A DNA stretch of 64,000 bases from Kalaharituber pfeilii (Eukaryota > Ascomycota > Pezizomycetes > Pezizales > Pezizaceae). The position numbers and the translations under genes are program-made. Positions 1 to 12,660 of the stretch are shown piece after piece. Location of the stretch: NCBI GenBank assembly GCA_015179045.1, contig WHUZ01000009.1, positions 248,001 through 312,000 on the forward strand, read 5' to 3'. Positions within the stretch are counted from its first letter, which is position 1, and each line of letters opens with the position of its first letter. A model generated the notes under the pieces. That model was not told the DNA's origin. It was given only the letters and a program-made list of their open reading frames with translations, and ran no database searches.

Positions 1-3000
1 TTTGTTTATAACGCGCGTTGTTCACCACAGGCTGGAGTGTGATTGTGTACCGGTATCACACCAAACTAAAAGTGGCAGAAATATAGCTTTTTACCAGTAA
101 AATCCATCGGCGTTGAAACTTGAGTGCAACGATAAGAGGGCTGGGGTTCTCCGCTGAGTAGTGATGTGATTACTCTCGACTGGGGTCCTTCCCAATGCTC
201 ACGGGTTCCTTGCTTATCTCCAGGAATATGTACCTCAAAACTAGTTATTTTTGGCATGCTCACACTCGTGTATGTGAGCTGATCCTTAGAAGTTGAAGTT
301 CTCCGTTCATGATCCTTAGCATACTTAAAGGGTATCCTGTGACGATTTCGCACCGGCTCGTTCGTCTCTAGAAGCATCAGATCATTCCGTCATTCGTGGA
401 TCTCCCTTAGTTGGAAGGTATCTCGAAGTCCATATAGCCCCCGTAGAAGTACATTGAGCGTCTTCCACGTACTGTGATTTTTATTGGCTGGAGCCAGTTA
501 GCCCATGAAGGTAAAGTCGCAATTTCAGCAGCCAGGCATTCTGAGTTCTGCTTGCCGACCAATAATCTACTGTAACTGGAATTCAACTATGGACATGCCT
601 CCCGGGTTGGTGGGTAGCTTCAATGGCGCCAGTGGGATGGATGATCAGTATGGTATGTTAACAGAAATAATACTAAACAATGAAACGAAAATAGGGGGAA
701 GAGGTGGGGTGGGGGGAGATCCCCAAGAATGAGATACTACTGTTTCATTTCTCATTCGTGCTCGGCATCACGTTTATGAAACCTTTCGTCCCATAGACCA
801 TGAGTCCGCCTACCACTACCGCCTACCCCTCCTCATTTCTTGTATATCCTCGTGCTCCCGACTCGAGAGGATAACTAGGGTAAGCTAGTCCATTTTTCTG
901 GCGTGGCATGCTTTTGCGAGGTCATCTCTATGGCGTCGGCTTAGTTCTTTCATGGACTTATGATTGTGACTGGTTATCAAACCTATACCCAGATGAAGCC
1001 ATACATCCAATGCTAATGCCGTCCTTTTGTAGCAACTATCCGCACGCATCTCCCTCTACTGCGCCTGTAAGTTTTATTTAGAAGAGGCTTGCTCAAAACA
1101 ACACGGATATAGCATACTAACAGGCGTGAGAATAAGAAAAGATGAATGGTGGGTCCGTGCTAATTTCAAAGTCGTCGAGTCCAGGATCTTCATTCGCCAT
1201 ATGTAAAGACCGGTGAAAGTTCGTATTTTCTTGATTTGACAGAGAACCCCTCACTTGCAGTCAAGCTGCGCCTGGAATATAACATAACCCTCCGCATGTA
1301 CTGCTATCCTTCAGGAATCATGTAGCCTAGGTCCATTCCATTCTTGAGGGTGTAATTGAAAAGAAATACAGCAACAAAGAGGGCACATTATCACTTCTTC
1401 ATAGTCCTTCCTCTCCATTGCCCCAGTATGACTTGCCTGATTCCCGGTTGTAAATTGGCTCAAGTGTTCGCAGTCGCCGACAAGTTAATCTAGATCGAAA
1501 TGCAAAAATGGGGCTGCCTCCGGACAAACGAGATTGTCAGGGTTGAATGGCTCGGCAGACATGGAAACGCCGTTGGCCAGTCAAAAGTCGTTAATGGTGC
1601 AGCAACGAATCAGGATTATCTTGATCATGAGGCACTGCTGGAACAATGTATCGACCGGATGTCCGCACAGAAGGGGGGTGAGCCCGGCACAATGGGCTGC
1701 TAAACAAGCGCCCCCCAAACTTTCATGTTTCATCCAATCCAGACTTCAAAATCTCCGATCAATCTTTTGCTAATGTCCTGTGGCATGGTTTCGTTCCTGG
1801 AAGCCTACACTTTGTGGTTGTAAGCAGCTTCAATAACTATCAAAGGAACACTTTGAAACGATGAATCATTGTTGTTGAACTCAAGATTAGAGGGTAAACC
1901 AGGGTATGGGTTTATTCTATCTTTGCTAGCTCCACCGGGCCCCAACATGCGGCCTCCAGAGTCGTTCCAACACTGCTAAATCTCATGCTCTAACACACTT
2001 GCATTATGTACGCACTTGTCATCTTGTGGTCATAGCGCCAGCAAAACAGAAACGCTGCTGTCGAAATGAGATCCCGATGCCACCAATCTTGCTAACAAAA
2101 TAGAGTTCGATTTTGACACAAGGGTCGCAGCCGTAACAGCTATCGCAGCGGCCTTAATCATAACGGGCTTCTTGTAGGCAGGCATATTCGCAAATCCATC
2201 CACTTGCAGAAAACCAAGGTGCCACACCCTAAGTCCATAAAAGAGGTAGCTCCGGGCTATCCGTTCACTTAACACCCATACAAGACATGTGTGATTGGGC
2301 GTCCAGTCCAGCATTAGTATTCTAGTGAGCAGATCCCATTTGTTCTTTGTCCTGGGCACAGCTGCAACGCCACCAAGTTGATCAAAGCATATTTAGCTTG
2401 GGGTCAAATCTTCGACCACCCTAATGATGCTTGCTTCCCCCCACCTTGTCAAATGGTCACGAGGAGCAGTATCACTAATGCAAACCTCGTACTGTGTCCC
2501 TCAGCACTTCAACTGCATTGCGTCTCGCTCATGGCACGCAGTGATAATGCGTCAAAGATCATTTAGTCCCGCATATGCCTCGTATATGGATCTCAACACC
2601 AAACTGTTTCCCTGCGCAGATAGCAGTGAGCTGGCCGGTAAGCTCTGGTTTGAGAAAACTGCACCATCACCGATAATCGATTGGAGAGAATCTGGCATCG
2701 TGGTAGCAATATCCCGCGCAGTGAAGAGCTCCTACAGCCTCTCTTGTCTTTTGATTCTGCTTTAAAAAATCCCCTCTTCCATCGAAATTGCCTCCGCACT
2801 GAAGCTAGTACCTATTTAGCAGTATATTCTCGAGTTAATCGCTGAAGGTTATCATTATCTGTGATAAGCATTCTGTTTGTCATGGCAGAAGTTCCAGAAA
2901 GTGTTTCACACACCCAAGCCCAGAGATGTTGCACGGCCTGTCATTATCCAGCACTGGATGACTAGTGCACAGTGTGGAATGGTGAGTCCTCATTTCAAAA

Positions 3001-5598
3001 CATTCATACCATAGTTCATTTCCGTAGTCTCGTAAGCAGTCATTTCCGATTATATCCTGCATCACTCTCGAGATTTGATTCATCCTCACCCCAGCAAATT
3101 GCAACCTATATCCCGTGTTTGGGCCTTAATTTCAATCCAGAGTAAAAGCTGGAAACTCAATCTCCGGGAAAATTTTGACATTGAATTGTCCATAAGGGCT
3201 TTGTGGAACTAATAGTGAAGACCGAAGTTAATTCATCAAAACCCAGAAATGAGTGACCTGAAATGAGTGAGTTATGTATCTGAATATTATCGATCCCATG
3301 AATACCCTCGGTAATCGTATGCTTATGAACTGCTGAAACCAGGCTTCTCCGGATCACGTGCTAATACATTGGAAAACAGCACATGTGTTAGGCGACTTGT
3401 GGATGCTAACTGGAATAGGAAAATTGTCACCACAATATTGCACAGATGAGAAGGAATGGACCGCTAGACCTTCGTCAATCGATATCAATGAAAAGCCCAA
3501 GTTTCCTAGTAACAAATTCTTAATAATCAGTGAAAATGTTTTCTAAGGGTGGCCAGTTTTACCTTGAAATGCAATGCTTCTTAAAGCTGATCAGAACACC
3601 AAATAGTGATGGCTGTCCCTTTGTCGAATTGAGATATCCGTTGTGCCTAAGATATCCACATTGTCTTTATTATCCGTTCAATTGTGTTGAATTAGGGAAG
3701 TAGCCCCTTCGACCGGTCTCTCTCAAATTTAACTACTCGACTACTATAATAACATATAATTAGATTGATAACATTTATCGTGTTAGAATGTAAGCTGCAA
3801 AATAGGTTTTCACTATTCCAATGTTTGAAATTTCGGAATTCAAAACAGGTCGAAGGGGAAAAGATCTGTTGAAACTTTCGTTTCTGTCTATCGATCTATA
3901 TGAACATATATCTCCAGTGATTCGGTCGACTTGTCGAAGCTCGTTCTGCCGATTGGCTCGTTCTGAAAACTCTCTTTGTCACCAACCGAGCTGCTTTGAT
4001 ACCTGGATCAAAGCTTAGCCTCGCCTTGCCACTCTTTCATCTCATAGCTGACCGATATTGCATCGAATGACGGATTATCTTACATTAGCATGCCTTATGT
4101 CGGATACTAGCACCCGCTCCTGTAGGAATCCCTGCTGGAAATGCAGAGTAACGCGTGAACCGGCTCGCTGCACAGCTTTTTGAGGAACTATATCCAAATT
4201 TTCGTTCTCAAGGACCGTTTAGGAAGCGCAAGAGGGAACTCGAGTTGAAGATATTTTGCAGAGTGAGGACTGTGATTTGGCTAACTTTGGTAGAGGTTGC
4301 CAACCATTGGTTGTCATGAGCTGGCATTTGGTGATGTTGGCTGCCCTATTGGACTGAATTGAAATCGGAAATAGCTGTTTTTTAGTAAGCACAAGGGGTC
4401 TTGGCATAAACTCTGCGGCAGTCTCATCGTCTCAAGCGTGGACACGTCAATTTTGTCAAGAAGCAGGTCTCAGTTCTTACTTGGTTGATTGTGGGGATCC
4501 TCTAGTGCCCTAAGTGGCGGTTAAGTACTTGTTAAAACTCTCATGCATAGTTAAGAATTGATATATTTACTGTATGCTTTTGCATAATATATTCTACTAG
4601 TATATTATATATCAAGTTGCTAATGAGGCGTCCTAGGCTAATGCCTGTAGCCAGTGATCACTTGACGCAGATACTACTTTGAGACTGTTAGGCTGTCTTG
4701 ATTGCCAAAAAGTATATATATTTTATTTCTATGTGTGGAACCGAGGCTGCCCTGCATGTATCATTTTGGCACCTCGCTCTCCGACTCGTGTGCATAGAGC
4801 ATTGCTACATGAATATACATAATTAGACTCATATATAAACTGTTTCCGCCTGTGAACATTTCTACCTGAAATACTACCAAGTGGATTGTTTGTAATTTTA
4901 CCGTGATAGCCAGCGTACCATGCTCGTGATCCAATTCAAACAGTCAAGGATACTGTGAAGTTGTCTGGTACTCTTATCTAGTTTACGGGCAATATCTGCC
5001 GTCCAGCTCAAAGAGCAACAGCAACAATAACAACGACTGGCATGCTTATGTGCTCCTTTATAAAGACCAGCAGTTGGTAATTTGGGACCTAGATTACCGA
5101 CATACCCCCAACTGGTCACGATACCTGAAGGAACTCACACAATTGGGACTAGTATGCGAATTCTTTCAATTTATGACGAAGATTCCCCATGGATGGTGGG
5201 ACTAGAGGGCGCAGAAGCTGGTGATTGAAGAAGAAAAACATGGCAGATATGAGGTTATGTAACTGGGTGAGCGGAGAGTTTGTAGAGAAATTTTTTCAAG
5301 AGGGAATTGTGTGGAATTTTGAGGGTTGGAAGGATATTTGTTGCGAGATTTGTTTGTTGAGTACCATAGTTACACTAAAGGAAAAGTGATCTGAGAATTG
5401 GGATTAGGAGTTTAATAGGGGGCATATATAGCTGCTTCCATGTACGGACACTTGGGTTAGATAGTAATGAGAAAATACATAGTGTTTTTTGATTCAAGCT
5501 GTCTTTTATTGCGACACTAATAAGGGCACAGCATTGCAATACATCCCATGCCGGCAAAATTCACAATTCGCGATCTACTGATTGCACTTGATCCGTAT
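1..5598. other. Gene-poor stretch with no recognisable gene
   Basis: Open frames on either strand are at most about 113 codons and none resembles a protein family I know. Base composition is mixed, with an AT-rich patch around 4,560-4,620. The 3' end of the mannanase pseudogene borders it on the right. A spliced gene of very short exons, or a heavily decayed transposon, could escape notice here. Confidence 0.5.
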
Positions 5599-5715
5599 TT
5601 AGTTGTTTTTGGCCTCAATCTGGCTGACATAATTGACAACTAACGAGTTGTACCCAGCATCTGTAGTAAAGAACTAGATTAAAAGTCAGTATTCAACTTA
5701 TATTGCCAAATTTAG

Positions 5716-5747
<32 letters not shown>
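5716..5747. repeat. Poly(A) tract of 32 in the last intron region of the mannanase pseudogene
   Basis: This is an uninterrupted run of 32 A on the plus strand, read as T in the gene. It abuts the end of the penultimate exon (frame ...DTFTQP), and no 5' splice site is visible there, so it may have replaced or expanded into the donor. No clear target duplication flanks it. Homopolymer expansion is therefore as likely as a second retroposon tail. Confidence 0.7.
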
Positions 5748-5749
<2 letters not shown>

Positions 5750-6563
5750 TTGGGTGAAAGTGTCATCGTGAGTTTTGCCGGCATTTAGCAGCGTAGTACC
5801 AAAATGCCAGGAGAGGTCACCAGCAATGTTAGTGCTCAATACCGATTGATGCCATGAAGAAATGACAGAAGAACGTTGGACTGTTGATCGTGGAACACCA
5901 TACTCCTCAAGGATGGTTGGTTTTCCAATGGCGCGGGCGGCACTGCCATGGTCAGTGATAAATGTATTGCCCCATGAATACTATAATATGGTAAGTAACT
6001 ATAACACCAGCATGACGTACATCTTGAGACCAGTGACTTGGGTAAAGGTGGAACGTTGCAAAGTCAATGCTACTGAGTTTCAGGACAGCTTCAAAGTCAA
6101 CACCTTCCCCGCCATTATAAAACCAGTCGGAATGTCCAGCCGTATTGAAGAACCCTTCACTGCCATCGCTAACTAAGTGACTGCTATCCAAGGTCTTTGA
6201 TATAAGCCGACATCTCACTAATCCAAGCAGTTACCCTTGCCGGTGTGCAGGAACCTGACTGGGCTAGGGCACCTGCACATCTAGGCTCATTGGCCAGCTC
6301 CCAAGCAAAGATAGCCGGAGAGGTAGTGTAACGAAATACAACTGCCTTCACGTAGTTCTTGTAAGCGTTCTTGATGGCAGTGTTTGTGTAAAAAGCGTCA
6401 TGGCCTTGACCAGAAGCTATAGCATCAATATAGACCTTCATTCCGCCATAGTCTACCCAGTTATTGACAAATGGAATTATGAGACAAATTTCATGGACAG
6501 CAGCCGCATTGACAATGTAATCCAGTCTCTGGAGACCATTTGCCCTGGTGTTAATGGTTGAGG

Positions 6564-6815
6564 TCGTTCTATTGTGCATTGATGTTATATCTTTCTCCCT
6601 ACATTACTATCGGAGATTGTGGGTTCTATGCCGGTTTTGTTTTTCTCCCTCCATTACTATTGGAGGTCGGAGGTTTATAGGATGCAGAATTTTATTTTAC
6701 TTTTCCATTTTTCCTTATTTTCATATGTAACTAACCTCGCCATAGCCCATAGGGCGGCATGCGAGTAATGATATATATATATATATATATCTATATATAA
6801 ATTAAAAAAAAAAAA
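6564..6815 (+). mobile_element. SINE-like retroposon, 252 bp, poly(A)-tailed, 8-bp target duplication
   Basis: GGTTGAGG occurs at 6556-6563 and again at 6816-6823, directly flanking this segment. Removing the segment and one copy joins the mannanase reading frame exactly (IWSGSSST followed by INTRANGLQRLDY). The 3' end is an AT microsatellite followed by 12 A (6804-6815), as expected of a retroposed element. Internally there are two similar blocks of about 23 bp, at roughly 6592-6614 and 6644-6666. GGTTCTATGCC at 6622-6632 loosely resembles a pol III B box. I see no coding capacity and no second copy in the window. Non-autonomous SINE is the best fit; family unknown. Confidence 0.75.
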
Positions 6816-9323
6816 AGGTTGAGGAGCTACCAGACCAAATCTGGAAGGCTGTGTTGGACCCTTGGGATGAGGCTGGAGAGCGGAGTGAGCATCTTAAACA
6901 AGATATCAGTGTTGTCAATCTTACTGTAATCAGCAAAACCCCATATGCACAGAACCTCCATGCCGGAGGCTTTGAATTGGTCAAGGGTGTAGTTGACGCC
7001 CGCCTAGTTGGTGAGGACTGCATATAATGAATCAGTGCATATGTTTAGAGAATTGTTGGAGAAGAGTTCCTGCGTACATGTAAGCCAGTAGCCAATGAAG
7101 TAAATTTTTTTTCCATTCAACCAGAACTCTGTACCAGAGGTGGTGACATATCCTGTAGCAGGAGCACTGGTGGGAGTGCTACCAGCGGTCGAGCTAGTTC
7201 GTGTTGATGTGGCAGTGCTTGCGCGTGTAGTGGTTTGCGATGCCGTCCCAGGAATACATTGAGAATAATCTACAACAGTATTTAGCAAATCCAGCACTCT
7301 TACTTGAGGGCAATTGCCACAAGCTTTCATATATATGGTCACCAGTACTTACATGCGCTCATGTAGCTACAATAATGCCCGCTTACGCAAGTGGTAGCAC
7401 CGGTCCAATTTACACTGCCGCCTGTGTGAGGAGGTTAGTTGTATACAAATCTGATCGGTAGATTTACTACAGGCCAGCACTGACCTGCAGAAACAGTACT
7501 TACATTGTCCCCAAGGCCCCACTTGAGCGGAAAATCTGGATGCTAGAGTAGCAACAACTAGATGCTTCACCGCTATCGCTCACAGAAACGGTCGGCGAAC
7601 GTGAAGTTGAGTTTGTCGAGCACACCCCCAAACCTAAGGATCAAGAAGTGTACCTGTGGATTGGACATATGACTTATATAGTTTTACCTGCAAGCCATTC
7701 CATTACAATCAAAATATATTTCTGAATAACCGAGTAGAGGTACTTGTCTCAGCAGTCGAACTCAATTACACTGGCTGGGTAAATCCGCCGGAATCGTGGT
7801 CCTTAGTGGGAGCATATACAAGAATGGTCAAAGTCAACATTCTCGAAGGCTCGTGTAGACGGCTTTCAGGGCCGTCGCAGCGTCTCTGGCATCGATCCAA
7901 CTGCGAAGAACAACATCTTGGTTCGCCTTGAACAGTTTTCAACCACCATATCAAGCCGAATGGTACTACAGGACGTCAGGGACTTGCGAGGCCGAGGCTT
8001 CCAGAACAGCTGCCATATTTGGTTTCGCACTATGTATGCCCCTCGTAGTAATGTGGGAATCAAGGGCCGCCCCTCCAACTTAAAACCCTGTCTCAGCTAC
8101 CATCGATATAGAGCTAGCAGCAGCATATTAGGTAAGAACGGTTCGATACTCTGTAAGAGCAGCAAGGAAAGCGTTGACTGATTTTGCGCCTCAAGATCTG
8201 AGCTCGATGGACAGGCATTGATTTCCAAAGGTTATAAGTACTATTCATGAGCTCTTTTGCATAATAGTACTTGTTCCTCATATTGCCAAATCAGTTGAAA
8301 TGGTTGCATCCGTATAACAAGTATATGTAGCCTTGGATAAGGTTACTCCCTCTATTGAGGATGAGGAAACGTCCGGTGAGGGATACGTTGTACTGAGAAT
8401 CCTATTCGGCTAGTCGGTAATACTAAGTACTCTGCAATATGACGAAATTCAGGTATGTATATGGGATTGTTCACGTCAGTCCAGCCGTCCCGCCATTGCC
8501 CTCGCTACCAAATGTGCTGGAGTAATGTTTTTCCATCTGCGAGCCAAGGGGAGACTGCCAGACATAGCTAGCAATAAATGTGGCCATGGCTGAAGCACAG
8601 CTGCAAGAGAACCAGGTCATCTTTTGTCCGTGAAAGCCAGAATGCAATTTAAGAAAAACAGAGTCAGCCACAATGTTCTAGACACAACTTAGCTCGAGAC
8701 ATTTTCTTCTTAGGCCTGATGTGTTTCCTTCTTGGGTTCCACATTTCAGAACTTTACTGTTTTACACATTAATTAGCGAGCGTTCAGAGGAGAACGTTGC
8801 GTACCACGGAATACAGGGAAAAAACGCACGAGGCAAGCACATGAGATGCAAGTGGTTGCACAGGCACTTGTCTCATATGCGCCATCTACATACCCCACTA
8901 CCCCATAATGCTCAGCTGTCATGAGGCGTAGCTAAGCGATAGCCTAGTCTCATTCCCGCAATGACATGTCAGAAATCAGAACCCCAGCTGCAAGTAGTTT
9001 GTATGTAATCACTCTACCATAATGGCTTCACCACCGCTCCTCTCCATGGTGCTACTGGCCATGAAACTCCCACATTCCCTTTAACACTAGTATTCCTTCA
9101 TGCCCTGGTAGCTTGCATTTGAATGTACCGTAACGTGCAGGTATTCAGGCATCACAGATAACTCATGTGGTACTGATCACGATATTTTCAGCTCTATTTG
9201 GCCCAGTGCGAGGAGAAAATCGGCAGAAAGGTCAGCAGGGAAAGTAAGGTTCTACTTGTATACCAGCATAAATACCAGAACACCAGGGGCTGTCGGCAAA
9301 GTGGTCTGTGTGTTGTAGGAGGC

Positions 9324-9434
9324 TTAGTGAGGGAGTGGGACTCGCTGAGTGCAGATAGTTTTCTTTATCTTCTAGAAAGCATGCCTAGACGTATGGCTGC
9401 CGTAATTGTTGCTAATGGAGGACACACAAAGGGA
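9324..9434 (+). mobile_element. Tc1/mariner-type transposase C-terminus, relic
   Basis: The translation contains LVREWDSLSADSFLYLLESM followed by PRRMAAVIVANGGHTKG. This matches the typical end of Tc1/mariner transposases: a W with LI/LL-x-SMPRR, then AVI-x-A-x-GGHTK. Only this terminal piece is readable, and I could not recover the DDE catalytic part upstream. It is most likely a non-functional fragment. Confidence 0.6.
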
Positions 9435-9694
9435 GTCGTAGTAATTCATGTATTCACCTCTTGAATATTCAATTCAAAAACTGGCGTCGTTCCCTAGCCC
9501 ATACCGCTGTCGGCACCCACTGGTGTTCCGGTATTTAGGTATACAAGTAGGTTCAAGTATGGTCTTTTGCCGCTAACTAGCTCAAGTATAGTAGGTTTCA
9601 GTAAATGATGGGACAGGCAATAAAGCGGTCAGCGGGTTGCATCGTAGGATGTTCTGAGCAAGAACCGATAGTGATTGCAACTAGCAAGCGGGAA

Positions 9695-9787
9695 AAGCTT
9701 GACCGGCAGCGAATAGACCGAATTACTGAGAGGATGCCTCGCCGTATCAAGTTGTAGATAGTCGTCAAGGTACAAGAACCAAACATT
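9695..9787 (+). mobile_element. Second Tc1/mariner-type transposase C-terminal relic
   Basis: The frame reads KLDRQRIDRITERMPRRIKL, a TAG stop, then further codons. The RIDRITERMPRRI core is the family's C-terminal signature. The internal stop and short extent show decay. It lies about 260 bp downstream of the first relic on the same strand, but the two differ in sequence and cannot be one protein. They may come from two insertions. Confidence 0.5.
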
Positions 9788-12370
9788 GACCGGCTGCATG
9801 TCCCTTCAGTTATTGAACTCTATTGTTCACAGAAGCGTCGCCTGAATGTGAAAATACGCTGCATAAAACCGCCTTCTGCAGGACGATTAGCCCTACAGAG
9901 CTACAACTTCTTCTCCACTATGACTAACGTTAGCACTGGGCGAAGTAGAACCAGAAAGTACGAGTAGCATTACACGTTAGCTTACTTATCGTCAACAATA
10001 CGTGAAATCACTTCACGTGGTCCCACTCCAGCAATTTGATTGAGCTCACAAGATGTTCTCGTGCAGAGACTTATTTTCGTCTTCGCCGTTATTTCAGCCG
10101 TATCCTGCGCGACAGCAAATGAGACCTATTCTTTAGAATACCATCAAAGGCCCAGCGGAAATATTCGGGTAGCTTCTTTCTTGGACTTTGTTGCAAGTTA
10201 ATAAATTGGCATACATTCACCTATAGTAGGTAATATTCTCACTATAATATACAATCGGACAAGACTTATTTCCTATGCTCAGTACTTATAAACTCTTCAT
10301 ATATTATTGTAGGCGATGACGGGAAAAGATCAGAGTTTTGCCGTAGAATATTCCTTTAATTTGTGCAAGGGCGGGGACAGTGGCCAGCTTCAGACTGACA
10401 GTGACCAGGTTAAGGTTGCGTGTAAATGCTCCGGCAGCTGTTAGGTATGATTCCGTTGCCAAGACCCGGGGGATTTTTGCTTTGTTCTCGAACACTATTA
10501 GCTGCAACGTTTCAACCAGGCTACTGCAACGTTGCCATCAGGGATAGGCTAGGGCTCTTACTAACCCGAAAGCTTAGCAGACGGCATGCCGACGCCACGT
10601 GTAGGATAAGCCCCATTTCCCATATGTAGTCCAGTGGGTGGTCTCGGAACTGCTATGTGCAACCAGACTACATTTCTTACACAAGTAGTTCAAACTCACC
10701 AAAATTGAATGTCGCAAATCTCTATCCTAGGTGTAAGTTGAGGCTAACTTAATGGCAATGCCGAGGATGATATGCGGTATATTTATCTTCTGAACCCTAC
10801 TTACCCCGCTTAGGCACACCAAATTCCCTATTACATGAGTATGTACAGTTAGCACAAAGCGTCCAAGCTCCTCTCCTCCACTAATCGAAGCTGAAGACGC
10901 TTCGAAAACTATAAACGACTTCAGCTAGCCTCGAATAGACTTCAGCTCAGCTCATGTGAGCTCGACCGAGTCAGAGAGACTACAGTCACAACTTGCTATA
11001 ACAAATGGACATATATGTCCGCTTTTATTCCCAATAGCAAGGTTTGCGTAACAGAAAAAAGTACTAGAAATATATGCTCGTAACTCGAAAGGATATAGGA
11101 AATGGCCAAAGTAGGAAGTAATCTTAGATACGACAGACACTCTTTTTATCCACTTCATGAGCATGGTGAAGGGAATTAATTATATTAAAGAAGCAGCAAA
11201 TCGCCAACAAGCGCTCAGAGCCACGACATAAAAACAACATAAATTAAATCTCAGAACAATGAAGATAAAAGTATCGAGCACTAAGAGGGGTTACAACACA
11301 TATGTGAATTCCGAATATTAACTAGTAGTGTTAATGTAGAAGTACAAGGAACATGAGCACAGTCATTGCTGATGGAAGGATACATAGGGGTGTCGCAGAG
11401 GAGCGACCTACGGATGGTGTAAAAAGGGGGTGCTCGCTCTTATGTTCATTAACTTTTCGTTAATAGCAAGAATATGTATGTAGATGGGAAAATACTGCAT
11501 TCTTATAGTAGATGATGAACAACCCAGCAAATTCCGTTTGGCCCTCTAGGCAGGCTATCCCTTAAGCTGGTAAGACTCAACTAGCCTTGCATTAGTGGCC
11601 CTTGGCAATGTTGCCAGATTCAACTTCGATTTTTCCGGCAGCTTTGTGCTTAGTATACTAGAAGTCAAGAGGTATATTAGGTTTCTTACGTGTGGTTGCT
11701 ACCTGGGGAGTGAACACAAAACCTTTGTAGTGAAAACTGTGTGCTTGGTCATCTCCAAATTCCACACATGCAAGGCTCACCAACTGAAGGGATATCATAG
11801 TCTTAGCAACCTCAGCAGGTTTTGGGAAACGATCGTCCACCCAGACACGATCGTGTCTTAGCATGCCTCAGGAGACGGTATATCTCGAGCAGGTTACATA
11901 TCAACAACACAGAACAAAATGATAGGGATATGATGACCAAGATTATTGTGCATGTCTATTTGCATCACTAATATCAGGCTCCTTCTATATCACCATATAC
12001 ATCGACAGGTCATTTTAACCTCCCTCCTGCTTAATCTCCTACATATTGTCAGTCACAGTCCCAATACCGATGCTACTATGGCTGCTGTCACTCATGTATG
12101 GCCATAGTATGTGGTTGCATACATGATATGGGGTAGGACACCTCCAGCTTTATTCGTAAGACTGGAAGCGAGCAATTGTATAGGGGCTGGGTGTCCTATC
12201 ATACTCTCTGCAGCTGTTTACATATTGAGATAGAGCCATCTGCTTCTCTAGACTGTCTCTTGTCGTTCTCCCGCCTCACCAATTGAAGGTAGTGCACTCG
12301 TTTTCAGCCATATATCGGCCCCCAAGCAACCATATATCCACCCGTTTGAAACAGCCTTCCAGACACCCCG

Positions 12371-12660
12371 TTAGCCAGATAAGGTTATTCTTATTCACTT
12401 CTCCCCTCCCTAATTTGCTATCCAGCTCTGTGATAAGGTAATTGACTTCTCTTTAGCCCTTCCCACCCCTCTGCCATCCAGCCCGCGATTTGCAGTAACT
12501 TACTCCCGTTCTCGCCCTTCCTTTCACCCCTGCCATCCAGTGCATGAGTTGAGAGTAATTTACCCTCCCTCCCATCCACTCCTGTCCTCCCGCCATCCAG
12601 CCCCCCAGTTGAGGGTAACCTACCTTGCCCTCACCCCAATTCTCCAGTTAGGGTCCAGGG
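12371..12660. repeat. Diverged minisatellite, period about 56-60 bp, about 4 units
   Basis: The marker GCCATCCAG (first copy GCTATCCAG) recurs at about 12417, 12473, 12532 and 12592. Each is followed by a similar GTTGAGGGTAA/ATTTGCAGTAACT-like block and a C/T-rich block. Units are clearly related but diverged. Confidence 0.6.

Larger units (their letters stand above)
5599..7570 (-). pseudogene. Decayed GH5 endo-beta-1,4-mannanase with N-terminal CBM1
   Basis: The intact family hydrolyses beta-1,4-mannan and is secreted; CBM1 binds cellulose. Apparent exons are 7570-7504, 7421-7353, 7269-7078, 7017-6925, 6872-6021 (interrupted), 5980-about 5748 and 5660-5599. In order one sees a signal-like start (MKHLVVATLAS), a CBM1 with its conserved Trp and Cys residues ending YYSQCIPG, a Ser/Thr linker, then the catalytic domain with WELANEPRC (general acid/base Glu) and TILEEYGV (nucleophile Glu), ending near YVSQIEAKNN. 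Lesions: three residues usual between FIG and YWL are missing; TAG at 7006-7004 follows FLTN; a retroposon lies at 6564-6815; an extra G near 6188-6190 shifts the frame between AYIKDL and DSSHLV; a 32-nt A tract at 5716-5747 adjoins the last intron, where no 5' splice site is visible. Exon borders are my reading. The family assignment is strong and non-function is likely. Confidence 0.85.

Noticed and set aside
5716..5760. Second poly(A)-tailed insertion at the mannanase 3' end
   Set aside because: The A tract is followed by GGTTGGG, like the proven insertion, but no duplicate of the target was found on the other side, and the last exon lies too close for an element of similar size.
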